A stretch of 64,000 bases of DNA from Pomphorhynchus laevis. Its lineage: Eukaryota; Acanthocephala; Palaeacanthocephala; Echinorhynchida; Pomphorhynchidae. Shown in pieces: positions 27,701 to 34,920 of this stretch. Position numbers and translations under genes: made by a program. How positions within the stretch are numbered: the stretch's first letter is position 1; every line of letters begins with the position of its first letter. The notes beneath the pieces are model-generated. The model saw only the letters and a list, made by a program, of their open reading frames with translations, searched no databases and was not told the origin of the DNA. The stretch lies in the NCBI GenBank assembly GCA_012934845.2, contig WNNJ02003838.1, positions 1-64,000 on the forward strand. The letters are read 5' to 3'.

Positions 27701-30700
27701 AGAATGTGGTGAAGCAGCGGCTGAGATACGGGCTCGGTTTACATAAAAGTGCGAACTCGACAGAAGGTCACGTTGGCGTTTTTCATAAACTGGATGAGAA
27801 CATCATATTTGGGATGTATTTTCCAATGTCATCTCACTCGACGTTGAAGTCGTACAGCTGTTAGTAGCCTTGGCGAGCAGTTCGTCATGCGTTTCTCTCA
27901 TTGAGAAAGAAGGGTCTCCTAAAATAACACTAGAGAGTTTGTTGGTAAACATTCGGGAGGAAATGTACACAGGGAGCGAAGTGTCTCGAATTGTGCAAAT
28001 GTCGATTCCACCATGTTTAACGGGAAGAATTGCTTGTTCTCGTGCGTAATTGTTCACTTGTATGTTGATGACCGATTGAAAAGTATCGCGCAACGTTTCA
28101 TCGTGTCTTTGAGGAGTTAGCTAAGAAACACGAAACAGATCGTAAAAGATACGTAAGCTTAGGAATATTATAAGTTTCTTAAAAGAAAAGTAGCATCCTG
28201 CATTGAGAGTTTTGTCAGACGCAAACTGACTAATTTTAATCTGGAGATAAAACTATCCAGATGATCACTTATAGATTCAACTGAGCCTATTGGTGATCTT
28301 AGAAATGTTGCATTTTCAGAATCAATAGTAATTCATTCGTGCAACTTGTCTAAGAAGACGTCGATTGTACTTTGGTCATTTACTATTATCTCGCACTTCG
28401 ATGGGGTGAGCTCCAATCCAAGTTTTACTCCCAGGAACTAAATAAGGTGAATATCGGCCAGAATATCTTCTATTGCTCCCAATGTACAATCATCCATATA
28501 TCAGACCCGGAAAAAAGATTTTTCCCGCTTAGCAATTTCATTTATTGTGAGCGAAAATAGAAAGGGGTCAATCCGATCCCCTCGTTGAACACCTTCCAGT
28601 GAGTCTATAGTGCTATCTCCGTGGAAAAGGCACGATGGGCTATTGTAAAACGTATTGACGAAACAGGATATTCTAAGAAGCTTGTTCTAAACGCATCGCA
28701 ACATCTCAGCTCTGCTCAGGCAGATAAAGGCATTTGAGAAATCAAATTTTACCATGACATAACCTGACATGACATAATGCTGTAGAAAGAATCTGGCGAC
28801 ATATACGGTGGCCTCAGCGCCGTCTGGAACACCTACACTTAATTGATGTGGCACAAAATCGTTATTTAATAAGTCAACTGTGTGACGAGCAGCAAGTTAA
28901 CCCGCAAGTCGACGAAACGAGCATCCGATAGCTATGGGTCGAATGCCGCCTGCTTTCTTTTGTAGAGCCACCAAACGGGCTTCAACAAAGATATACCTGA
29001 TTGGTTCATGAAATTTTCCGAATAGTAGGAGTTGGATGAATGAACAGATAGAATACAATAGTTTGCCACCGGCAATTCCGGCTGACGGGTCCGTTGGGTC
29101 TTAGAGATGTAGGGGTGCTAGCCAATCTGGTCCGCCCGTAGATGTACTTGGGAAATAATGATGGCATAAATAATTAACTTTCCTGTTACGGTAAAACTGC
29201 GGTTGCATTCGCCTGTGGAGTTTACACAATTCTTCACGTCTTCTGCTATTGTTAGATCAACAGAAGATATAGTATTGTATTCTAAAACATCGCTAAGCCG
29301 GCTATCACAGAAGACTCGCCTCTTTTGACTTCTTGATGGCTTAAGTAAGTGCTTGTCCTGTAAAATTTGCTTCGTCTCTTCTTAGAGCTCCACGAAAGAC
29401 TCATCGCTGCTAACAAGTCTAATGACACATATCACATCTCCATCTGCCAATTTCTCTGTTACTCTCTTGCTTAGCCACTCCGACTCTTGGTTAGGTACTT
29501 TCGATTTTCTGATTCTATAAGAGTTTTGGTGCCGAGCTGAGCACTGAGAGATAATACCGTCGAAAGACATACAGGCTTCTTTGAACAAAACTATTAAACT
29601 GTTCTCGTAATTGCCATCTGTCGATGGAGGAACCCAAAGTGCTATCATCGGAAAGGAAAGCAGGGAAATCCATGCCTGCTCGTTGCTGGCGTCCGATACA
29701 ATTTCCCACAATAGCATAGAGAGATAAATCGATATTGTCGGACGGCCAGCGCGTGGTATTTTTCGCGCCAAACGCACGTTTTTGCGCATTAATTGATCAA
29801 GGCTCAAATACGTTCAGCCCAAACTTATATCCGAACCTTCAACCTTACAGTCTTGTGGCTTTGTTGAACGCTAGCACCGCCCCAATTGAATACATACGGG
29901 GGCTGACCAGCACCTTGACAACTCATGCCAGTTCCATGTTTGCATAACACGCCCTTCGACGTTATTGAAAAAACTACAAGACAAGTGAGACATTCTCCAC
30001 GTTTGTCGGTCTGGCAGACTGGTTGTTGGACTGTTACTTGTCTTCGTCCTGATTGATTTTCGAATCCGTCGTCCAACCGCAACCTTTCCATTCAGTAATA
30101 TAGTTTGTTTTGGCTAGTCGTTGACTGCAGTTGTAAGTTTTATTATGTAATCAGTTGATCGATACTTATAGCTTTTATCCAATAATTGTATTGCTTCTAA
30201 TCCCTTTATAATGGTTTGACTATTGTATGTTATATTATCTCACAAACGTATTTTTTATCATTTTTATAGTTTTGGCAATTACATAGACAGCATAACGGAG
30301 AATAGTAAATTTTCTTTTGTAAAATCTCATATATAATCGAACATATTTGTAATCGAACGCACACTTAAACAGTGTTTAAAGCTCGAAAAGCAGAACAACA
30401 GTTAATCGGAATCATCAGATTGAATTTAGGATAACCTATGAGCATGGCAGTGCGTATTGAAGTTTAGCAATGCATCAGGCCTTAAATTCTTTTAGTGCCT
30501 GATGCACTAAAATAATGATAGTGTCTGATGTTAAGGTGGCTATGGATGATTATTGTCGTCACGATACTGATGAGCTCTGTCGTCACACATCGGATGACTG
30601 AACATACGTAGCAACTTTGAATATTGCAAGAATAATTGGGTTCTATTTTTTGTTTGATGAGGATATCTGCCTGATGTTTATGCCTCCTTGTGGAGAAAAC

Positions 30701-33072
30701 AGTTATTTTTTATGAATACACCAAAAAGGTGTTTCAGGGCAGGTGTAACAACAAATTATATTACATATAAATCAATTATAAAAGTTATTTGTAAATCTTT
30801 GAGCTTTTGTTACTGAAACTTAAACAATTTATCCGAAATGATCTTTTTCAAAAATCACGCAGACAGGCAAAACGTTTGATTTTGTTAATGTAATTAAAAT
30901 TATATCAGAATTAGTTGACTTTACTAATTACTGAGTATACCAGTGGGTGTCCAAGGACAGGTATAACAATAAATTTTATTTCGTATATTTGTACACTTGA
31001 ACATGCCCATGTAAAACAGCATTTCTATTAAAAGGAATTAAAATTTATCGAAATTTAAATTTTTGACATAGCTATTGATGATTTAATAACTATGTTTCAC
31101 GTAATTATTGGATCAGGACGTTTCAAGTTTCGGTCCTTTTAATGTTGGCTGACGATCACTCAACTCGTTTGTTTTACTTACATTTAAATTGAACACAATA
31201 CTTAATAAAATTTTAATTTTGCAAATTTAATTGAAATTTAATCAAATTAATTGACTTTATTAATTACAGATCCAATCCAAGTTAAATATTTAATAAGAAA
31301 TTGAAATAAGAAATGATTTTAATTAAATTTGCAAAAGTCAAATAAAATGTATTCCATTAAATCAAATGGTCAATACACAAATGATCGTCAGCCAACATTA
31401 AAAAATCCAAAACGTGAGACGTAGGTATTAGATCCGTAGCTGATGAGGTGCACCAGTACTGAGATGTAGCGTACTGCTGTTGGCTTATAGTATTGAAGCA
31501 AAGTGCAGTTTCATCAAAAATTTCAATTGTAGCAATGACTTCACAATTTAATTAACTTAAAATTTGGAAGCGAATTATAAATGACTAATTCGATAATTAT
31601 AATAAATTGCAAAAATAGGTAGCTTTTCGAATTGAAGGTTGCATATATCCTTATCAAAGCTGATTTTAATTAAATTTACAAAATGTTAGATGACACTTAT
31701 TTCATTCAATCTCATTGTCAATAGAGCAGACGAGTCGAGTGATCGTCAGCAAACATTAAAGAACTGAAAAGTAAAACGAAAGTACTGGATCATTAGCAAA
31801 TGATTTGGTCCACATCAGCCATCATAAGCTTATGTGGATTACATCATTAGCTAATAATAGCTAATGATGGCTGATCAGTCATTATTAATGATGACTGATT
31901 TCAACATCAGTCATCCGTTGTTTTTAAGTCAACATCAGTCCGCTAATGTAGCGGACTGATATTTGTTTAAAAACATAAGATTGATGCTACGTTCAGAATT
32001 AAAACAAGTATATTAAGTTAAAATTAAGAAACGAACAATGGATGACTAGTTTGAAAATTGCAGGTAATTGAAAATATAGACTAGTTCTTAAATTGAAGGT
32101 TAGACTTTTCTCTATAAACGCTGATTTAATTTCAATTTGCAAAAGTAAAATCAATTGTATTTTGTTCGATTAAATTGTCAATACAACCAAAGAGTTGAAA
32201 GATCTTTAGTTAACATTAAAAGGACCAAAACGTAAAATGCAGGTATTGGAATAAAATATCAATCCAGAATTTAGAAATAATTTTGCCGTTTACAGATTAA
32301 CTCAAAAAAATTGTATTTTACAAAATTATATTGAATTATCACAAAACCATGTATCCAATAATAATAGAGAATCTTAGAAATTCTACACAAAAATGAGTAA
32401 CATATGATTAGCTATATCTTCGTAACTCTATTTTAAGTTAACTCAATCAATAGATCATGTGTTTGATTTAATTCCGTTACATTTAATCGTGTAATCACAA
32501 TAGGATATTGCTTAATCAAACAGTTACAGAATTCTAAAATCGTTAAAAAGTTAATATGGCTCATTCTCTAAATATACGTTCAATTTCATACAATGAGGAA
32601 ATAATATATTACGATTATTGCAAAAAAATGAAGAATTAACAAATTCTAATTCAAAATTATAGAGTATTGCAGCAATAAAACAAATGCATCAACGTTAATG
32701 GGCATAAGTAAATCGATAATCCTCTTAAGGCTGTGTAAATTGCTAAGCAACAATCCATTATCACATAAAACAATGTCGTTGTTTCGCAAATACCAATGTA
32801 TTTAACATTATTTTTATTTTATGAATCAATTACCTCGTCACTTGTTAATTGCCTGGTTGTCGATAAACTAGGAGACCTAACAGAAATTTTTAATTCTAAA
32901 TTATATAACAGAAACCTTACTAGAAACCTATTTGATATAGATGAAACTCACTAGATGCGGTGGAAATCGCTTTCTTGTTACGTTTCGGACGTTGTAAAAC
33001 GTATTTTGGTAAAGCGTTTGCAGATTCGTCATCAGAACTTGAAATAAATCGCCTGCTTACAGATTTGGGCAT
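11052..33072 (-). CDS. 12-exon gene for an unrecognised Ser/Asp/Lys-rich protein (529 aa predicted)
   Basis: Exons read on the minus strand (plus coordinates): 33072-32948, 32876-32834, 25927-25803, 25731-25689, 24285-24225, 23560-23411, 23335-22916, 15818-15639, 12793-12698, 12633-12515, 11326-11224, 11176-11052. All junctions are GT-AG and phases agree throughout (1590 nt, 530 codons including the TAA). The N-terminal half is low-complexity, with the SIM-like motif FISSSDDES and Lys/Ser-rich stretches. The C-terminal half (from 15818) looks folded: CVEYRPVIANEGTPLECIVY, RDERLISKWF, VYRLQIHRAIPTIELIDC, WGKVDVIMK, ending in an acidic DDDTDDEVD tail. I do not recognise the family. It is probably nuclear by composition, which is inference. 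The ATG at 33072 is preceded by an acceptor-like TTTTCTAG, so an upstream exon is possible. The weakest junction is the donor of the 25803 and 32948 exons (GA/GTTTCA rather than the nearby A/GTGAGT, which would break frame). Confidence 0.7.
13100..14600 (-). mobile_element. Penelope-like retroelement fossil (RT and GIY-YIG parts, rearranged)
   Basis: The minus strand keeps Penelope-type RT signatures: QIKGVPMEVNSSPIIADLFL, FIEYEFVHNCLK and the catalytic YIDD box. Separately it keeps the GIY-YIG-side end (RFRQHIYNIQH, KHMRLIGHDIKN) and the typical end MYPLGLNDVV. Segments appear more than once (the RT block twice within 13.1-13.64 kb; the 'LLDMEES/LNQKLL' block at about 13.98-14.08, 14.21-14.28 and 14.58 kb), so the copy is a patchwork of partial duplicates. 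It lies in an intron of the surrounding minus-strand gene, in the same orientation. It is clearly broken in many places, and sibling fragments lie at 22.5 and 47-48 kb. Confidence 0.75.
14790..14950 (-). repeat. Solo, inverted, diverged piece of the 443-bp satellite
   Basis: On the minus strand this stretch follows the satellite monomer: GGGGCTAC, then GCGGGCGAAACAAAAACGGC, then GGATTATGTAGCTGGTGTTT, in the same order as near 880-1010 of the array. It is about 12 kb from the array, inverted and much diverged, and lies inside an intron next to Penelope-like fragments. Confidence 0.8.
14951..15638. other. Intronic AT-rich DNA, nothing recognised
   Basis: AT-rich intronic sequence without coding frames or repeat copies that I can identify. 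It is bounded by the solo satellite piece and the exon at 15639-15818. Confidence 0.3.
15639..15818 (-). CDS. Exon 8 of the unrecognised gene
   Basis: A 180-nt exon (phase 1 in, phase 1 out) encoding SMTLRQRNNLNQVCVEYRPV, then IANEGTPLECIVYERAICRD and ENRDERLISKWF. The acceptor is TATTAG/CT and the donor TCAG/GTAATA. It has good codon structure, no low complexity and clear isolation from transposon sequence, making it one of the best anchors for the gene. I do not recognise the domain. Confidence 0.75.
15819..17235. other. Intronic AT-rich DNA with one tiny LINE-like trace
   Basis: No gene seen. At about 16975-17030 the minus strand has a short piece resembling the LINE YADD region at 4.14-4.19 kb (ATCAGCATATA near GAGGTTGCTCACGC), probably a very old fragment. 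Confidence 0.35.
17240..18240 (+). mobile_element. RT-family retroelement, C-terminal ORF with nuclease-like domain
   Basis: The open frame 17605-18225 (206 aa) begins SLSHALSCRKGALPTIRHNE, continues with CPDIVYSGLFGGRLEWTFID and VSIFNNHAPSY, and ends with RSRLSIALARAASYCIRAP. This resembles the C-terminal region of a widespread animal RT family. The 'PDI...FIDVSIFN' arrangement is what one expects of a PD-(D/E)XK-like nuclease. The frame upstream (17.24-17.6 kb) has more of the same protein (REFHNALAARYNW) but is interrupted. It is the longest and least damaged of the plus-strand copies and sits antisense in an intron of the minus-strand gene. Confidence 0.8.
18400..19660 (+). mobile_element. 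LINE reverse-transcriptase remnant (YSDD type)
   Basis: On the plus strand the RT motifs run in order: WKKVILKILFKDGNDPRNLN, NYSSIAILSQPNKLFATII, GFLPGFSTTNAV, YAVFVDFTNVFDSI, GVPQGDPLSPLLFNLFVYDL and the catalytic box LLYSDDLVIYSS, followed by VNLAKAKVL. Frame changes and stops separate several of these, so it is not functional. The later part (VSSKWGSTKHFDILARKV) is repeated at about 19.97-20.11 kb. It lies inside an intron of the minus-strand gene, antisense to it. Confidence 0.85.
19900..20245 (+). repeat. LINE 3' segments, partly tandemly duplicated
   Basis: A stretch starting CCTGTATTTGAAAATACTG at about 19921 recurs almost identically at about 20157, with the same downstream text (CTATCCCTATTGCAGCTT). 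Between them lies a second copy of the LINE stretch 19195-19325 (TCCTCTAAGTGGAGTTCTAC). The arrangement is a tandem duplication of about 236 bp built from LINE tail sequence. Confidence 0.75.
20434..20506 (-). tRNA. tRNA-Ala(AGC)
   Basis: The minus strand gives a complete 73-nt cloverleaf. The acceptor stem GGGGATG pairs with CATCTCC (one G-U), followed by discriminator A. The D arm has AGCTCAGATGGTAGAGC. The anticodon loop CTTAGCA (anticodon AGC) sits on a CCCGC/GCGGG stem. The T arm is CTGGG/CCCAG with loop ATCGATA. There is no intron and CCA is not encoded, as in eukaryotes. The internal A and B boxes look intact. I see no T4 run within about 30 nt downstream, so the terminator is distant or the copy may be poorly expressed. 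It lies in a large intron of the same-strand gene. Confidence 0.95.
20507..21950. other. AT-rich intronic DNA; one short direct repeat
   Basis: No gene seen. A small direct repeat (GCTCGCTCCACTCTTCG) occurs twice between about 21190 and 21245. The rest is AT-rich, with no coding frame or shared repeat recognised. Confidence 0.35.
21957..22241 (+). other. Short open frame of unknown origin
   Basis: A 95-codon plus-strand frame containing KICDNWAKIKRGIESLNNNC and TFCRQVENKLLNFALETS. It has reasonable amino-acid composition but no family that I recognise. Fragments of a Penelope-like element follow at 22.5 kb, so it may be another part of a retroelement. It is antisense to the host gene and intronic. 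Coding status is doubtful. Confidence 0.25.
22540..22760 (-). mobile_element. Penelope-like element fragment
   Basis: The minus strand here closely matches the stretch at about 13860-14080, including the MYPLGLNDVV-type end and the LNQKLL block. It is a second short fossil of the same family, in the same orientation, sitting next to a host exon. Confidence 0.75.
22916..23560 (-). CDS. Exons 6 and 7 of the unrecognised gene (Ser/Lys-rich)
   Basis: Exon 23560-23411 (150 nt) and exon 23335-22916 (420 nt) are separated by a 75-nt intron. Both enter and leave in phase 1. The large exon has a textbook donor AG/GTAAGT. It encodes SIDSDSEKTLQVVEDDEHIT, then KLSELPQDSKTDRSHQPNTN, then Lys/Arg-rich stretches (KVTRRTYPGKMKGIKAKNGE). 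Both exons carry a related motif, ETISRTRSIDSEME and STVSNIQSIDSDSE, suggesting an old internal duplication. Disorder and basic patches fit a nuclear protein, which is inference. Confidence 0.75.
24225..24285 (-). CDS. Exon 5 of the unrecognised gene (short)
   Basis: A 61-nt exon encoding GEKSHGKNSECSFSNNEKKG, with acceptor TTGAAG/GG and donor GGCA/GTAAGT. It enters in phase 0 and leaves in phase 1. This fits the phase-0 end of the preceding 43-nt exon and the following exon at 23560. It is too short to be convincing alone; frame continuity is the support. Confidence 0.6.
24547..25916. repeat. Downstream copy of the 1.37-kb direct repeat
   Basis: Matches 31692-33061 at a constant offset of 7145 bp with no indel seen. 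By eye I find only three substitutions (near 24620, 24653 and 24711), all in the first 170 bp; the remaining 1.2 kb appears identical. It contains host exons 25731-25689 and most of 25927-25803 with their introns, plus hairpin-rich intronic DNA (for example CAGTCCGCTAATGTAGCGGACTG split as two arms at about 24790-24813). Confidence 0.95.
25689..25927 (-). CDS. Exons 3 and 4: second copy of the duplicated two-exon cassette
   Basis: Exon 25927-25803 (125 nt, phase 0 to 2) and exon 25731-25689 (43 nt, phase 2 to 0) together encode 56 residues: VQKSVSRRFISSSDDES, then ANALPKYVLQRPKRNKKAIS, then TASSESPSLSTTRQLTSDE. Apart from the first two residues this equals the cassette at 33072-32834. The acceptor TTGTTCAG/GTT differs from the other copy because the duplication border lies inside the exon. 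The cassette enters and leaves in phase 0, so its duplication preserves the frame. Confidence 0.65.
25928..27040. other. AT-rich intronic DNA, nothing recognised
   Basis: Intron sequence dominated by A/T runs and short simple repeats such as AATATTATA between 26.15 and 26.4 kb and near 26.77-26.83 kb. I see no exon and no transposon protein. Confidence 0.3.
27050..30090 (-). mobile_element. RT-family retroelement, longest copy (RT plus nuclease-like end)
   Basis: Minus-strand pieces in 5' to 3' order: an N-terminal part near 30.09-29.38 kb; the RT segment GVQRGDRIDPFLFSLTINEI near 28.6 kb; the catalytic box MDDCTLGAIEDILADIHL near 28.47 kb and GLELTPSKCEIIV; then LPITAVGSRMNDRSFSILIA near 27.65 kb; MDSHGLDC and RHSEVNGIID; and the end EKRLDGARWFPG...NTLAKNYQHMV at 27.43-27.31 kb with FLDELGRRLNRITDE. 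The layout is that of the family seen at 9.6 and 17.2 kb, but the C-terminus is of a different subtype. Several stops and frame changes interrupt it. It lies between the two copies of the 1.37-kb direct repeat. Confidence 0.8.
30091..30779. other. Intronic DNA, nothing recognised
   Basis: No coding frame. A small internal repeat (GATGCACTAAAATAATGATAG region, about 30465-30535) contains CAGGCCTTAAA and CTGATGCACTAA in partly inverted order. Otherwise unremarkable. Confidence 0.3.
30780..30890 (+). repeat. Penelope-associated untranslated repeat copy
   Basis: Contains GAGCTTTTGTTACTGAAACT, ATCCGAAATGATCTTTTTCA and CACGCAGACAGGCAAAACGT. The same blocks, inverted, are at about 44.45-44.56 kb beside a Penelope-like RT, and related CACGCAGGCAGCCGAAACGT is at 44.61 kb. 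It is probably an isolated terminal or untranslated piece of that family. Confidence 0.6.
31080..31550. repeat. Fold-back element related to the one at 8.3-8.7 kb
   Basis: GTTGGCTGACGATCACTCAA at about 31145 and its inverse GATCGTCAGCCAACATTAAA at about 31385 form two arms around an A/T-rich core. The right side has TACTGCTGTTGGCTTATAGT and AAGTGCAGTTTCATCAAAAA, matching the outer part of the 8.3-kb element. The adjacent 1.37-kb repeat begins in another member of this family. Confidence 0.65.
31692..33061. repeat. Upstream copy of the 1.37-kb direct repeat
   Basis: Partner of 24547-25916. Its right border falls inside a coding exon (33072-32948), 11 bp from the exon start, and its left border is inside a dispersed fold-back family. 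The near identity of coding and intronic parts implies a recent duplication, gene conversion or an assembly duplication. Confidence 0.95.
32834..33072 (-). CDS. Exons 1 and 2: first copy of the duplicated two-exon cassette
   Basis: Exon 33072-32948 (125 nt) and exon 32876-32834 (43 nt) encode MPKSVSRRFISSSDDES..., identical to the cassette at 25927-25689 after the first two residues. ATG at 33072 could be the start codon. However, TTTTCTAG directly precedes it and looks like a splice acceptor, so it could also be an internal exon whose partner I could not find in the 1.85 kb up to the next gene. The repeated motif RRFISSSDDES resembles a phospho-regulated SUMO-interacting motif (hydrophobic core then Ser/Asp), which is inference. 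Confidence 0.6.
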
Positions 33073-34920
33073 CTAGAAAATTATAATTTGGAATAAAAGC
33101 AAAATATTCTACTTTATATTCCTCAAACGTACTGACAACTTGGTATAGTCGAATATAAACTATATAGTTAGTAACCTCACAGCTTATACTTTAAGCAATG
33201 CAGTAATTAATTCTAGTTGCTTTAACATATTTTCTAGGTTCACACCAAATGTGTGATGTTAACCATATCGAATAATCGCTGTACCAATAAGTTTTTATCA
33301 TTAGATAACCATTCCGCATGTGTCGTAAAAGATAGAGCAGATTTAAGATGCCCGTGATCGATGAAAATGAGTTTTGGTGGCAATTTATATGCTGATGCAA
33401 CAATGCAGAATTTACTGGTAGAAATATCGAATCCGTAATTAAAAAGGCGGGGAGATTTATTTTAAGATTAACGCTTGAGTTGAAGACGAAACCTTTATAG
33501 ACAGTAATTATTAGGAATTAAGATAATTACATTTCATTAGGTCAATTCTAAGTGATCTTGTTTTAATATGGTGTCTATAAAAGTGAATTGTGGTGTTAAT
33601 ATTAATAAAATATTGTGTTTATATTGATGAAATATGGTGTCAATATTAATAAAATATGGTGTCAATAGTAATGAAACAAGTTGTAACAATATAATGGATG
33701 AAATAGACATTGAGTTTCAAGAGGTAGCCTAACTTATCGCACATAACAGTTAGGTTTGTGGAATCAAATGCTTTAAAAAATTCTACAAAATGCACAAACA
33801 TCAACACCATATAGATTTATCATCGAAAAATAGCTCGTGGGAAATATTTCACAAATACCTTCACGTTTCGCGTTAATTGTTGAATCACAGAGTTAAACAC
33901 TTTAAAACAGTATAATTTGAAGAGAGAAAAGTAGATACATGAAAATGTTTGAGCAAAGCAACTATCAGCTAAAATTCAAATAAGCTATAATATCGTTGCA
34001 TTTGAATTGATTTTACTTTTCACATATAGTGTGCAATATAGTATAAAAATGTGCTTTAAAACAAAAGTATTTAAATATATTATTTTTACGAGGATGCAAA
34101 TCTAGAAGGATTCTGAAAACTTTTACTATATTTAAAAGTCAAGATAGACGCTATAGTTTACACAGCAGGCGGTTTAGTAAAAGATATACAAAATGCCTTA
34201 TTTTTATATTTCTCGTAGTAAGGTAATACAATAAGTGTATTAGATTGAGGAAACGATAAAGTACTAAAACATTTGTTAAACAAAAACCTTCTACGAGATT
34301 ATGAAAAGTAGATAATGTAGTTATCGCTAATTACTTAAATGCGAATAGTCAGCAAGTACAGTATTATAAACAATTGTGAAATAAATATATTTATTCGGCA
34401 TCAATTTTCCTTAACTTATGTGTTATCAAACATTAGTTCTGTTTAAAATTTGCAAGCCAATAACTTATTGGTTGGTTTGAATCAATCTATCATTTAAATA
34501 GGAATTTACTTTTTAAGATCCAGCATCTAACCAATATATGAATATTTTAGGTCTAATTGCACCCAGGATTCCCAATTCGATCCTTAATGCAATTAAGGAT
34601 CCTTAACGCATGATCCTTAATTCGCGGACAAAAATACCCTAGAAAATAAACTATCCTTGCCAGTTATGTGAATTTATTGATATTTGAGGTATTAAACTTT
34701 TACTAAAATACTATCAAATTATATTATATTATCAAATTGTATTGTATATGGAAAGTCAAAAAATCGTTAAAGGCAAGAAGGGAAATGCTTAAATGATAAC
34801 ACGATTTTATTACCCGTAATATAAAAAGGGTGGTTAATATTTGAAAATATAGAATCGAAAGTTCAAATCTTAAACTTTACAACACAAAGTACATATGTGC
34901 ACATAAACTTTTGGAATTGT
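33073..34920. other. Region between the two host genes; minor repeats and one LINE trace
   Basis: The promoter or 5' part of the left gene should lie here, but no exon or core promoter can be supported. At 33565-33670 an imperfect tandem repeat of about 30 bp (AATATGGTGTCAATATTAAT) occurs about four times. At 33715-33860 the minus strand reads EFFKAFDSTNLT, a LINE RT motif A remnant. The rest is AT-rich without recognised content. Confidence 0.4.

Noticed and set aside
33191-33403. 70-codon minus-strand frame as the upstream exon of the left gene
   Set aside because: Composition is that of chance AT-rich sequence, and I found no donor that joins it in phase to 33072.
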